Assembly: GCF_000337775.1 (NCBI RefSeq)
Contig: NZ_AOLQ01000025.1
Span: 1-64,000 of the forward strand
From: Haloarcula vallismortis ATCC 29715
GTDB taxonomy: Archaea > Halobacteriota > Halobacteria > Halobacteriales > Haloarculaceae
Length of the DNA stretch: 64,000 bases
Reading direction: 5' to 3'
Shown piece by piece: positions 52,730 through 61,567 of this stretch. The position numbers and the translations under genes were made by a program. The notes under the pieces are model-generated. The model worked only from the letters and a program-made list of their open reading frames with translations, searched no databases and had not been told where the DNA came from. Within the stretch, counting starts at the first letter, position 1. Each line of letters begins with the position of its first letter.

Positions 52730-53194
52730 ATGAACGCTCGTAAAACGATCACCATCGCGTTCTTTCTGGTGGTCCTCGGGGTGGGCCACTATTCGATGAA
52801 CGCCGCACCGGTGATCCGGGACGACGCGCACACGTATCAAGGAGGCATAGAGTGGGAGACAGATCCCGGCACTGCGTTCGATGCGGCCCAGTCACAGGAT
52901 AAACCGGTTCTGGTCTACTACTGGGCCACGTGGTGTACGTACTGCGAGCGGTACGACAAGAACCACTATCGGAACGAAACCGTCCGTGCCGCGATGGACG
53001 AATACGTCCTACTCGCGGTAAACGTCGATGACCCGGGCGATGGGGCGACGCTCGCCCGCCAGCATCAGGCGACGTATCCGCCACAGCACCGCATCATGAC
53101 GCCGGAGGGCGAAACCGTCGAGAGCGTCGAGGGATACATCGGGCGGGACGAACTGCTCGCGACGCTTGAGAAGGGGTCCGAGGAGGCGACATGA
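52730..53194 (+). CDS. Membrane-anchored thioredoxin-fold protein (CcmG/DsbD-gamma-like)
   Basis: Protein of 154 aa with an N-terminal membrane anchor (6-25) and an external thioredoxin fold. The active site is WCTYC (C69 and C72), in VYYWATWCTYCERYD, the style of the DsbD C-terminal domain and of DUF255/thioredoxin-7 proteins. YPPQHRIMTPEG gives the cis-Pro region. It ends overlapping ccmF by ATGA, so translation is coupled. It should keep apocytochrome CxxCH cysteines reduced, with CcdA supplying electrons. Confidence 0.85.
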   Translation: MNARKTITIAFFLVVLGVGHYSMNAAPVIRDDAHTYQGGIEWETDPGTAFDAAQSQDKPVLVYYWATWCTYCERYDKNHYRNETVRAAMDEYVLLAVNVDDPGDGATLARQHQATYPPQHRIMTPEGETVESVEGYIGRDELLATLEKGSEEAT

Positions 53195-55557
53195 CGACGG
53201 TCGTGTTCGGTCTCGCGGTCGGAACCTGGCTGCTGGCGATCGGCCTGTTCGGGAGCGTGCTCGCAACGGTGTTGCTCGGGTACGAGTACGCGACCGGCGA
53301 CCAGTCGTTCCGCCGCGTCAGTCAGGGTGCCGCAGGCGTTGCGACGGGGTCGTTTGTCATCGCACTACTGTATCTGACTTCGCAGTTCCTCAGTGAGGAT
53401 TACACCAACGCGTACGTCTGGGACAACACCGCGAACTACCTCCCGACGCTGTACAAGGTTACGGGCGTGTACGCGTCCAACGCGGGGTCGATACTGCTGT
53501 GGGCAATGCTCACGGCTGTTGTCGTCACGACGACACTGCTGTTGGACCGGTACAGCACGCGCGGCGCGCGCCTCTCGCAGTCCCTCGGGATGGGTGTTGT
53601 CACCGTGTTCGCCTGGATGCTCGTCAACGACAGCCCGTTTACGCCCCTGTCTACAGCGTACCCGTCTGTCGCAGCGAACGGGATTCCACAGGACGGGAGC
53701 GGGCTGAACCCGCTGCTTGTCGACCCGTTCATGGCCATCCACCCGCCGATAACGTTCTCGGCGTACGCGCTCATGGTGGTCCCCTTCACTGTCGGGGTAA
53801 CCCACTTCGTCGCCAAACTCCGGGGAACCGAGAGCGTGTTCGACAACTGGCTGGGCAGCATGACGCGCTGGCTCCGGGGGTCGTGGTTCCTGCTGACCGC
53901 CGCGATTACGCTTGGCGGGATCTGGGCGTATCGGGTACTGGGCTGGGGCGGCTTCTGGTCGTGGGACCCAGTCGAAACGTCAGTCCTCATCCCGTGGCTC
54001 GGACTGACCGCCGTGTTGCATACGCTCAACCAGTACCGGCGCTCCGGCCGGTACGCAGTGCTTGCGCCCGCCGCTACGGCGGTGTTGCTTCCGCTCGCCA
54101 TCTACGCGACGACCGTCGTCCGGAGCGGCGTCTTTCGGAGTGTTCACTCGTTCGCCGGCGGTGGCATCGGGAGCGGCGTCCTGTTCCTGCTTGGAACGAC
54201 AACGACGCTCGCGGTTGGGCCTGCGTTCGTCCACTGGTTCCGGACCGAGCAAAGTGACGCCGAAGAGGCGGGACTGCTCGATCGGGCGACGATCTATCAC
54301 GCCGCTGTGCTGGGGTTCATCCTGCTGGCCTTCGTCTCACTCTGGGGGCTCACCTTCCCCGTGGTTCGCAGCCTCGCGTCGGGCGTCGAGGTCAGCGTCG
54401 ACGCGCGGTACTACAACCTCTGGAGCTTCCCGGTCGTCGTCGGAATGCTCCTGGCGGGAGGGATGTACGCACAGCAAGAGCGCTTCAGCACCCGAACGAC
54501 AGTCGGGACGGCCGCCGCAGTTCTGGTCGCGTCCCTCGTCGCCGGCGTCGTGCTGGCACGGCCGGAGTGGCAACTGGCCTCGACCGAGCCGTTCGACCCG
54601 GCGTACTACCGCGCTATCGGGAGCCTCAGCGTGGTTACGGTGCTTCCCCCCGCCGTCTACTTCGCGGGCGCGTGGATCATCCGTTACGTGAAACGAGTCC
54701 GCCGGCTGACCGGGCGGCACGCGAAGCTGAACGAGACCGGTATCGTGCTCATCCACGTCGGCGCGGCGCTGCTCATCGTCTCTGTCTCGTTTGTCTACGT
54801 CTTCTCGACGACGGCCTCGGTCGGTCTCGTCGGCGCGACCGAACTGGACGACCCCGGCGAGCGAATCGTTCGCGACGTCGAGGGGTCGCCGTACACGGTC
54901 GAAGTGACGGACTATTCGCCGGAGAACACACCGACGATGGCCGAGGCGGCAATGACGCCGGCAGAGGCCGGGTCTGTCGATACGTCGGCGTCGACGGTCC
55001 TCGTGAAAGGGGAGGTAACCGCGATCCAGCGCTTCGAGGACACGACCATCGCACAGCTCAACGGGTCCCGCGTGTGGGTCGGTGCCGACAGCGGGACGGT
55101 ACAGTTCGAAGAGGGCTCGGTAGTCGTCGCCCGCGGGACCCTCTCTGATCCCCGCTCGGAGAACATCGACGCGCTCGTCTACACCAACGGTGACAACTTC
55201 GGATCGGCGTCGGACCCACCGACGGAGGTGTACTCGCCGCGAGTCGTCGACCATCGGTTCGACGTCCAACTGTACCGTGACGACACGCTGGTCGCCGATG
55301 GCACTGTCAGCGAACAGTCGTACCGCGGCCGCGATATGCAGACGAACGACCCGCTCATCGAACGCGGCATCACCGGTGACACGTACGTCGTCGGGACCCG
55401 AACCGCGGGTGGGCTCTCCATCGAAATCAGTCGCTACCCGCTGGCCAACCAGATATGGCTCGGCGTCGCCGTAATGTTGCTCGGGATGGGGCTGGTGTTC
55501 ATGTTCGACCCGGCGTCGGGCGCTGCCGGTGGCCGCAACGCTGGCCCGCGTGACTGA
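53191..55557 (+). CDS. ccmF: CcmF cytochrome c heme lyase subunit
   Basis: Large membrane protein of the heme lyase in system I, 788 aa with about 14 membrane segments. The WWD domain is WGGFWSWDPVETSVLIPWL (near 253-271). Conserved histidines flank it (MAIHPPITFSAYA near 182-194, TAVLHTLNQYR near 273-283). A periplasmic OB-like domain near 560-750 (EVTDYSPENTP, VVARGTLSD) precedes the last helix. No CcmH or CcmI is seen in the window. Coupled to the thioredoxin gene by a 4-bp overlap. Confidence 0.92.
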   Translation: MTTVVFGLAVGTWLLAIGLFGSVLATVLLGYEYATGDQSFRRVSQGAAGVATGSFVIALLYLTSQFLSEDYTNAYVWDNTANYLPTLYKVTGVYASNAGSILLWAMLTAVVVTTTLLLDRYSTRGARLSQSLGMGVVTVFAWMLVNDSPFTPLSTAYPSVAANGIPQDGSGLNPLLVDPFMAIHPPITFSAYALMVVPFTVGVTHFVAKLRGTESVFDNWLGSMTRWLRGSWFLLTAAITLGGIWAYRVLGWGGFWSWDPVETSVLIPWLGLTAVLHTLNQYRRSGRYAVLAPAATAVLLPLAIYATTVVRSGVFRSVHSFAGGGIGSGVLFLLGTTTTLAVGPAFVHWFRTEQSDAEEAGLLDRATIYHAAVLGFILLAFVSLWGLTFPVVRSLASGVEVSVDARYYNLWSFPVVVGMLLAGGMYAQQERFSTRTTVGTAAAVLVASLVAGVVLARPEWQLASTEPFDPAYYRAIGSLSVVTVLPPAVYFAGAWIIRYVKRVRRLTGRHAKLNETGIVLIHVGAALLIVSVSFVYVFSTTASVGLVGATELDDPGERIVRDVEGSPYTVEVTDYSPENTPTMAEAAMTPAEAGSVDTSASTVLVKGEVTAIQRFEDTTIAQLNGSRVWVGADSGTVQFEEGSVVVARGTLSDPRSENIDALVYTNGDNFGSASDPPTEVYSPRVVDHRFDVQLYRDDTLVADGTVSEQSYRGRDMQTNDPLIERGITGDTYVVGTRTAGGLSIEISRYPLANQIWLGVAVMLLGMGLVFMFDPASGAAGGRNAGPRD

Positions 55558-55660
55558 TACTGTCGGCTGTACCGTCACGGCAGCAATCGGCATCTCAGTG
55601 TGCCGAGCGTTTCCACGCCCGTACAGCCAACAGTGTGAGCCGTCGCGTGGCAGCGCTCGG

Positions 55661-56338
55661 TCAGGCCTCGATAACGAACTCGAAGCTCACCCACCCAGTG
55701 ACGATGACGGTCCCGTCGTACACGAGGAGGATACGGAACCACTCCGACAGCCAGAACGGCCCGCCGGCGAGGCCGGTGAGTTCGATACCCGCGAGGATAA
55801 CCGGGACGACGAGCGGGACGAGCAACACCGGCAGGAGTGATTCGTTGACCTGTGAGTTCAGCGTCAGCGCTGTCAGCAACACGCCGGCGGCGCTGAACCC
55901 GATAGCCGCGAGCGGGAACACGACCGCAAGCTGGACGAGCAAGGCGGGTTCGAACGGCGCGCCGAGAAAGACCGTGACTGCAACGAGAGTAACCCACCCG
56001 ATGGCCGTCACGAACACTGTCGAGCTACAGACTTTGCCCAGGTAGATAGCCGACCGGTCAACAGGGGCGAGCATCAGCCCCTCGATCGCGGCGTTGGCGT
56101 CTTCGACAGCGATGCCCCGGGAGAGCGCGAGCGTCGTGGCGAAGACGAGCGCTATCCACAGGCCGCCACGGGCGATAACTGCTTGTTCGTCCACGCGGCG
56201 GACGAACACGAACGAGAAGATGACGACTATCAGCAGCGCCAGCACCGCCGCACCGTTGGCCCGGCGCTTGCCCCGTGCTTCGAGCAGCAGATCTTTCGCC
56301 GCGATAGCCCGAACGGCGCGCAGATACTGGCGAATCAT
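55661..56338 (-). CDS. ccmB: CcmB cytochrome c maturation permease
   Basis: Membrane subunit of the CcmAB ABC complex that releases holo-CcmE, 225 aa with six membrane segments. Conserved features are AIAAKDLLLEARGKRRANG (near 11-29), LEGLMLAPVDRSAIYLGK-type (as AIEGLMLAPVDRSAIYLGK) and the LNSQVNESLLPVLLVPLVVP region. ATG 56338 overlaps the ccmA stop codon by 4 bp, so the pair is co-translated. Confidence 0.9.
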   Translation of the reverse strand: MIRQYLRAVRAIAAKDLLLEARGKRRANGAAVLALLIVVIFSFVFVRRVDEQAVIARGGLWIALVFATTLALSRGIAVEDANAAIEGLMLAPVDRSAIYLGKVCSSTVFVTAIGWVTLVAVTVFLGAPFEPALLVQLAVVFPLAAIGFSAAGVLLTALTLNSQVNESLLPVLLVPLVVPVILAGIELTGLAGGPFWLSEWFRILLVYDGTVIVTGWVSFEFVIEA

Positions 56339-57033
56339 AGCTGTCCCGGCGCGTTCACGTAGTCCTGTTTGATCGCGTCCGGTCCGGGACACTGGGCCGT
56401 GTCGATGTCGCGGGTGAGCTGTCCGCCGTCGAGCACGAGCACGCGGTCGGCGTAGTCGAACCCCCGGTCGATAGCGTGTGTCGCAAAGACGATTGTCGTC
56501 TCCGTGAGTTCCCGGAGCTGGTCTGTCACCCGCAGCAGTGACTCCTCGTCGAGCCCGGTGAAGGGCTCGTCAAGCAACAACAGCGCGGGGTCGTGCAGCG
56601 TCGCCCGGGCGAGCGCGAGCCGCTTTGCCATCCCGTGGGAGAACTCGCTCACCGGGTCGCTCCCGCGGTCGGTGAGCCCGACTGCGTCGAGTTGGGACTC
56701 ACACCGGCTCAGCTCTACCCCGTGTAGCCGGGCGTGCAGGCGAAGGTTCTCCAGCGCAGTTAGCTGTTCATACAGGTACGTCTCGTGGGCGACGAACCCG
56801 ATGTCCCCGCGCTGTGTCGGCCGGTCGCGGGAGAACTCGGTGTCCTGCAGGGAAATCGTCCCCTCGCTCGGTCGGGTCAGCGTCGCTATGAGTCTGAGTA
56901 ACGTGGTCTTGCCTGAGCCGTTGTGCCCGAACAGAAGCACCGTCTCGCCGCGGCTCACGTCGACAGTAATCCCCTCAACACCGACCTGTGGGCCGAAATA
57001 CTTCGAGACTGAAGACAGCGAGAGGAAAGCCAT
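56335..57033 (-). CDS. ccmA: CcmA cytochrome c maturation ATPase
   Basis: ABC ATPase partner of CcmB, 232 aa. Walker A is GHNGSGKTT (36-44), the signature region is EFSHGMAKRLALARATLHDP (near 131-150) and Walker B is LLLLDEPFTGLD. The TH switch is in FATHAIDRG. The signature is SHGM instead of SGGQ, as usual for CcmA (SxGM). A box AAGGTAAAAAC 26 bp before ATG 57033 supports the start; it overlaps the ccdA promoter on the other strand. Confidence 0.92.
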   Translation of the reverse strand: MAFLSLSSVSKYFGPQVGVEGITVDVSRGETVLLFGHNGSGKTTLLRLIATLTRPSEGTISLQDTEFSRDRPTQRGDIGFVAHETYLYEQLTALENLRLHARLHGVELSRCESQLDAVGLTDRGSDPVSEFSHGMAKRLALARATLHDPALLLLDEPFTGLDEESLLRVTDQLRELTETTIVFATHAIDRGFDYADRVLVLDGGQLTRDIDTAQCPGPDAIKQDYVNAPGQL

Positions 57034-57086
57034 CACTGGAGAGACGGACAGCAGATGTTTTTACCTTTTGTAATCCAAGTACGGGT

Positions 57087-57761
57087 ATGGCAGCGGTTTC
57101 GTTTCTCGCGTCGTTCGCCGCCGGTGCCGTCACTGTCTTTACGCCGTGCTGTCTGCCGGTGCTTCCGCCACTCCTGTCGGGGAGCGTGGGACATCGGCTG
57201 AAACCGCTCGCGATTGTCGGCGGGAGCGTCGTTTCGTTCACGCTTGTCGGCCTGTTGACGGGCTATCTGGGAACGCTCACGTCCGACTCGCTCCGGGCTC
57301 CAGCGTTTCTTGTCATCATCGCCTTCGGCGCGGTCATGGCCGATGACGACCTCCACGAAGCGTATGCGACGACCGCGTCCAAAGTCTCAGGGCGGGTCGA
57401 CGGCATCGGCTTTCTCTCAAGCGCGGCCCATCCGCTTGCGGCCGGGTTCACCCTCGGACTCGTTATCGGTATCCTCTGGCTGCCGTGCGTCGGCCCAGTT
57501 CTTGGCGCTGTGTTGGCGTACGCGGGAACGACGGGGGATGTCTCACAGAGTGGTCTGCTGTTGTTCAGCTACGGCGTCGGGTTCGGTCTCCCGATGCTCG
57601 GTGTCGCCTACGGCAGCAAGGTCGCCGGCAGGCGAGTCAGCGGCGCGCTCCCGGGTGTCGAACAGACCGAAACAGTCCGTCGACTCGCCGGGTACCTCCT
57701 GTTACTGAGTGGTGTCGCGCTGCTGTTCCAGCTGGACCGCGTCTTGCTCTCGGCGCTCTGA
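57087..57761 (+). CDS. ccdA: CcdA-type thiol-disulfide transmembrane protein
   Basis: Six-TM electron carrier of the DsbD-beta/CcdA family, 224 aa. It moves electrons from cytoplasmic thioredoxin to the external thioredoxin for cytochrome c maturation. The paired active cysteines lie in TPCCLPVLPP (C21/C22) and LPCVGPVLGA (C133). The charged loop ADDDLHEAYATTASKV near 84-99 separates the halves. A T-rich box near 57057-57066 is 26 bp before ATG 57087. Divergent from ccmA. Confidence 0.88.
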   Translation: MAAVSFLASFAAGAVTVFTPCCLPVLPPLLSGSVGHRLKPLAIVGGSVVSFTLVGLLTGYLGTLTSDSLRAPAFLVIIAFGAVMADDDLHEAYATTASKVSGRVDGIGFLSSAAHPLAAGFTLGLVIGILWLPCVGPVLGAVLAYAGTTGDVSQSGLLLFSYGVGFGLPMLGVAYGSKVAGRRVSGALPGVEQTETVRRLAGYLLLLSGVALLFQLDRVLLSAL

Positions 57762-57781
57762 CGCAGGACTGTCGCCGGTGA

Positions 57782-58363
57782 TCACCCGGCCATCGCGGCA
57801 ACACGGAGCATCAGGAACAGCATCATCACCTGCAGCGCCCCCTGAACGGTGAGTAATGTCGCAGTACGGGTGCCAAGAGAGACGACGCGCTCCGGGTCGG
57901 GGTTCGCGCTGCGGAGTTCGCGGTAGGCAAGAATATCTGTCGGCAACACGCCAAGCAGTGCGATAGCCGCGATGGCGACTGCGACACCGAGCACAGTCTG
58001 GATGAGCGTGGTCATCGGCCACACGATTTCGTACGTCAGCGCCATCGTGATGCCGGCGGTAATCGTCACGATGGCAAGCGTGGGCAACAGGACAACCGTC
58101 GCCGGCACGAGCCGCCGCACTATCGCGTAAGCCGCTGATGTCTCGCGCTCCCGCAACAACGGCGCAACGCCGAAGCCGTAGGCGAGCACAAGCGCTGTCC
58201 ACGCGGTCCCGACCCAGACGTGGACGGTGCGGAGCGTCGCGACTCGACCATCCAGGAACAGGTACCCGATGCCGACAGCGAGACAGATGGCCAGTCCTGC
58301 GCCGCCGACCCCCGCTGTGGCCCGTGTGTCTCGGTCGTCGACGGTAGCAGGGCGGTCCGCCAT
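57782..58363 (-). CDS. Four/five-TM membrane protein (CopD-like)
   Basis: Protein of 193 aa with about five membrane segments. RTVHVWVGTAWTALVLAYGF near 43-62 has the His-x-W-x-G pattern seen at the start of CopD and related membrane proteins. It ends convergently to ccdA with a 20-bp gap. A copper or heme role would suit the neighbourhood but is not shown. ATG 58363 follows a CTATTTTTG box by about 27 bp; the longer open frame is discarded. Confidence 0.65.
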   Translation of the reverse strand: MADRPATVDDRDTRATAGVGGAGLAICLAVGIGYLFLDGRVATLRTVHVWVGTAWTALVLAYGFGVAPLLRERETSAAYAIVRRLVPATVVLLPTLAIVTITAGITMALTYEIVWPMTTLIQTVLGVAVAIAAIALLGVLPTDILAYRELRSANPDPERVVSLGTRTATLLTVQGALQVMMLFLMLRVAAMAG

Positions 58364-58524
58364 CGGTCTGTAGTTTGTCCCGGGAATCAAAAATAGGTCG
58401 GTCGGCGGACTTGTTGACGCGGTGGCCCACAGTGTCGTCCCGCCACCGTCCGGCGGTGCGAACACCGCAATTGCACAACGCTCATTGGTTCGGTGGAAAA
58501 ACATCCGAACAGGGCTCCCAAATC

Positions 58525-59556
58525 GTGAGTCGAAACCAGACGCGCCGGAAGACGCTCGCATTGCTCGGATCTGCGATTTCGATTCCAGTCGCCGGCTGTT
58601 CGTCCGGCGACCTGTTCAGCAGCGAAACGGCAACCCCACCTGACACCGAAACGCCGACGCCCGAGCGGACAGTGGAACGGATTCCGGCGGAGTACCAGTT
58701 CCGGCGCTGGCTCCCCCCGCTGTGGACGCTCCCGTACTCGAACCCCCAGAAGGTCGGCTATCAGACTGTGAGCGTCTCGGACCTGCGATTCGCTCGACTC
58801 GACGCGTCGGCGGGGAACGAACTCATCGCTGACGCGGCAAGCGACGCACGGACAGAGAACAGCGTCCCGATGGCGATGACGTACCGCACTGAGGCGCTCG
58901 AAGTCGCTGTCGTCGCCCGAGGGCCGACCCAGTCTCTGCTCGAATCGTTCGAGGCCCAGGGCATGACCGAGGACTCGAGCGTCGACGGCTACCGTGTGTA
59001 TCGCCAGACCGACGAGCAGGGCGGGCGACGGCTCACGTACATCGGCGGCAACGAATGGAGCGTCTACGTTCGGTTTAGCGGCGATCAGGATGATGACCTC
59101 ACGGCAGCGCTTCTCGACACCAGGACTGGTGACGAGCCGTCGTGGTCGGGGGCAAGCCCTGAGACCCGGCCGCTGTTTTACGACGCCTACGTCGCCGCCG
59201 ACGCACAGGGCGTGTTGTTCCCGTCGCCGGACCCGGGCGGTTTTGAGGGCGTGGACGGCAATCTCTACGGCGCGCTCGCGAGCACGACCTTCCCGAACCG
59301 CAGCGAGCAATCGTACGACACCGCGCGGATGCAGGTCACCCTCTCGTTTGCCGGTGATGCGTCCGTCCAGCGTTCAGCCGTCGAAGCCGTCTATCGAGGC
59401 GCCGCGGAGTCGGCTGAACGCGAAACGTTTCGCCTGTCGTACTGGCCGGTCTTCGACGACCCGACCGTTGAGCAGGTGGGCGAGAGCACACTGCGTGTCC
59501 GACAGGACGTGGACACACAGGCGCTCCGCGACGCACAGAGCTCTGGTACGGACTAG
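58525..59556 (+). CDS. TAT lipoprotein of unknown function
   Basis: Protein of 343 aa starting with GTG: RNQTRRKTLALLGSAISIPV then the lipobox VAGC, so an exported lipoprotein. A Thr/Pro linker (30-50) precedes an alpha/beta body of about 290 residues without a familiar motif (PLWTLPYSNPQKVGYQTVSV, DGNLYGALASTTFPNRSEQS). GTG 58525 is chosen because it gives the signal peptide directly and a GGAAAAACA box lies 27 bp before it. The gene is at the edge of the ccm set and may be part of it by position only. Confidence 0.72.
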   Translation: MSRNQTRRKTLALLGSAISIPVAGCSSGDLFSSETATPPDTETPTPERTVERIPAEYQFRRWLPPLWTLPYSNPQKVGYQTVSVSDLRFARLDASAGNELIADAASDARTENSVPMAMTYRTEALEVAVVARGPTQSLLESFEAQGMTEDSSVDGYRVYRQTDEQGGRRLTYIGGNEWSVYVRFSGDQDDDLTAALLDTRTGDEPSWSGASPETRPLFYDAYVAADAQGVLFPSPDPGGFEGVDGNLYGALASTTFPNRSEQSYDTARMQVTLSFAGDASVQRSAVEAVYRGAAESAERETFRLSYWPVFDDPTVEQVGESTLRVRQDVDTQALRDAQSSGTD

Positions 59557-59718
59557 GGTGGGTTTTTTATATTACGCCGGCGCCGGTGTCGGCGGGCACC
59601 GGTACATTGCTACACTAAGCCGTATGAGTGAGCGTTCACAACACCGGTCCGCTTCGTGACGCAGCGCCGGTGTCGCCGACGCCGTTTCAGAGCCTCGTCA
59701 GGAGGTTGCGACCGGGTA

Positions 59719-59737
59719 GTTCCCAGTAGCTGAGAAC
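59719..59737 (+). promoter_or_regulatory. Dyad operator, site B3
   Basis: GTTCCCAGTAGCTGAGAAC pairs at seven of eight arm positions. It ends 13 bp before the T-rich box TTTTTCTT (59751-59758), which lies about 24 bp before the ATG at 59778. Same motif and spacing as the sites before the multicopper oxidase and halocyanin. Confidence 0.7.
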
Positions 59738-59777
59738 ACGCTAGTCCCGTTTTTCTTGGGGAGTCTAACAGAGGGGT

Positions 59778-60092
59778 ATGGAAGAGTTCGACCACGAGGT
59801 AGACGCCCCGCGCGGCGCAACGAGTCGCGAGTGGGAGGTGTTCGTCCGCGAGGACACGGCGGACTCGCTCACGCACGTCGGAAGCGTCAGCGCGCCGTCC
59901 GCCGACATTGCCAGGGAGCAGGCAGCGTCACTGTTCGCGCGGACTGCCGTCACACTGTGGTTGTGCCCCGCCGACGAGACGCACCGCTATCAGACGGCCG
60001 ATGTGACGCTCGGAGCAGGGCAAACGGGCGAGGACGCCACCATGAGTGTCGACGAGATGGAGTCGGAGACGCTCCGGGGGGAGAACCGATGA
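59778..60092 (+). CDS. PaaB-like radical-SAM partner protein (Htur_1727-like)
   Basis: Protein of 104 aa. Residues 17-68 (SREWEVFVRED, LTHVGSVSAPSADIAREQAA, ALWL-type strand TLWLCPADE) read like PaaB, the small subunit of phenylacetyl-CoA epoxidase, with its WEVF...HVGS...A pattern. No other paa gene is near. The gene overlaps a radical SAM gene by ATGA. I recall a haloarchaeal family of radical-SAM-partnered small proteins named after Htur_1727 with this look; name unverified. It may be a substrate, a carrier or an accessory subunit. Driven from dyad B3. Confidence 0.78.
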   Translation: MEEFDHEVDAPRGATSREWEVFVREDTADSLTHVGSVSAPSADIAREQAASLFARTAVTLWLCPADETHRYQTADVTLGAGQTGEDATMSVDEMESETLRGENR

Positions 60093-61324
60093 TTTCGGTC
60101 TCGAAACTGCTCTGTGACCTCGACGCCGAGGGGGACGGCCTCCGGTACGACGCCGCCGACGAGTCGACCAAACGCCAGATCCGCGACGAGAAGCAGCGCC
60201 GGCCGGTCGTCGTCTGGAACGTCACCAAGCAGTGCAACCTCTACTGTGACCACTGTTACGCCGCTGCCGACACCGAAATCGCCGACGGGGAGCTCTCGAC
60301 CGCGGAAGGCAAAGCGCTGCTGGATGACCTGGCCGACTACGGCGCGCCGGTAGTGCTGTTTTCCGGCGGCGAGCCGCTCGTCCGCAACGACCTCGAAGAG
60401 CTGGTCGCCTACGCGAACGAGGTCGGCGTCCGACCGGTGCTCTCGACCAACGGGACGCTCATCACTGAGGAGCGCGCCCGGTCGCTGAAAGACGCCGGAC
60501 TCAAATACGCCGGCGTCTCCGTCGACGGCCTGCCGGAGCGAAACGACGACTTCCGCGGGGTCGACGGCGCGTTCGAGGGCGCGGTTCAGGGTATCGAGAA
60601 CTGCCTCGACGCGGGGCTGAAGACTGGACTCCGGTACACGATAACCGAGCGCAACGCCGCGGACCTGGAGGGTGTCGTCGACCTACTGACCGACGTGGGC
60701 GTGGACCGTTTCTGTTTCTACCATCTGGATTATGGCGGCCGCGGGACCGAAATCGTCGACGCCGACCTCACACCCGAGGACCGCCGACAGGCGGTCAAGC
60801 GGGTCTGTGACATGACCCGCGAGTACCACGACCGCGGGGAGGAAATCGAGACGCTACTGGTCGGGAACTACGCCGACGCGGCGTACCTCGTCGAGTACGC
60901 CCGCGAGCACATGAGCGACGCGCAGGCCCAGCGAGTGTACGAGTACCTGCGGGTCAACGGCGGGGACCCGACCGGCGAGCGCGTCGCCGACGTGGATTAT
61001 CAGGGCAACGTCCACCTCACGCAGTTCTGGCAGGGGTACTCACTGGGAAACGTCCGCGACCGCTCCTTTGGCGCTATCTGGGAAGACGAGTCGAATCCAC
61101 TGCTGCGGGCGCTCCGGAATCGCGAGGACCATCTCACGGGAAAGTGTGCTGACTGCCGCTATGCCGGGGTCTGCCGCGGTGCCTCTCGGCTGCGGGCGCT
61201 CACCGTCGAGGACGACCTGTTCGCCCCGGACCCGCAGTGCTACCTGGATGACGCCGAGGTACACGGCCCGCTGCCGTTCGACACCGGTGGGAACTCGGTA
61301 GCCGGCGGGAGTTCGGCTGACTAA
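60089..61324 (+). CDS. NirJ/AhbD-type radical SAM enzyme with SPASM-like domain
   Basis: Protein of 411 aa. The radical SAM cluster motif is C49-x3-C53-x2-C56 in TKQCNLYCDHCYAA; FSGGEPLVRND and STNGTLI follow as in the family. The C-terminal iron-sulfur part has C353, C356, C362 and C384, in GKCADCRYAGVCRGASRLRA and DPQCYL, the pattern of NirJ, AhbC and AhbD, enzymes acting on siroheme-derived tetrapyrroles. A peptide-modifying role is the alternative. Coupled to the PaaB-like gene. Its link by operator B to copper and cytochrome genes favours heme metabolism; inference. Confidence 0.85.
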   Translation: MISVSKLLCDLDAEGDGLRYDAADESTKRQIRDEKQRRPVVVWNVTKQCNLYCDHCYAAADTEIADGELSTAEGKALLDDLADYGAPVVLFSGGEPLVRNDLEELVAYANEVGVRPVLSTNGTLITEERARSLKDAGLKYAGVSVDGLPERNDDFRGVDGAFEGAVQGIENCLDAGLKTGLRYTITERNAADLEGVVDLLTDVGVDRFCFYHLDYGGRGTEIVDADLTPEDRRQAVKRVCDMTREYHDRGEEIETLLVGNYADAAYLVEYAREHMSDAQAQRVYEYLRVNGGDPTGERVADVDYQGNVHLTQFWQGYSLGNVRDRSFGAIWEDESNPLLRALRNREDHLTGKCADCRYAGVCRGASRLRALTVEDDLFAPDPQCYLDDAEVHGPLPFDTGGNSVAGGSSAD

Positions 61325-61567
61325 ATCGGGCCACGCCACTTTAACGCCCATCAAGCTGAGGGCGACGACTCATTCTTGCGTATCGACAACTGTCACATGC
61401 GACCGTCGACTGACGGTCGTATCGTCGGGAAACACACGCTCAGTCTCGTGGGACAGATGGGCGTTCCTTCGGGCATTCGGCCGCCATGGACACGGCGGCC
61501 GGTTTGTTCTCTGTGAGCACTGGGGCGGACCGGGGCGTTTTTGCCCTGCCCCCCGTTATCGACACCT

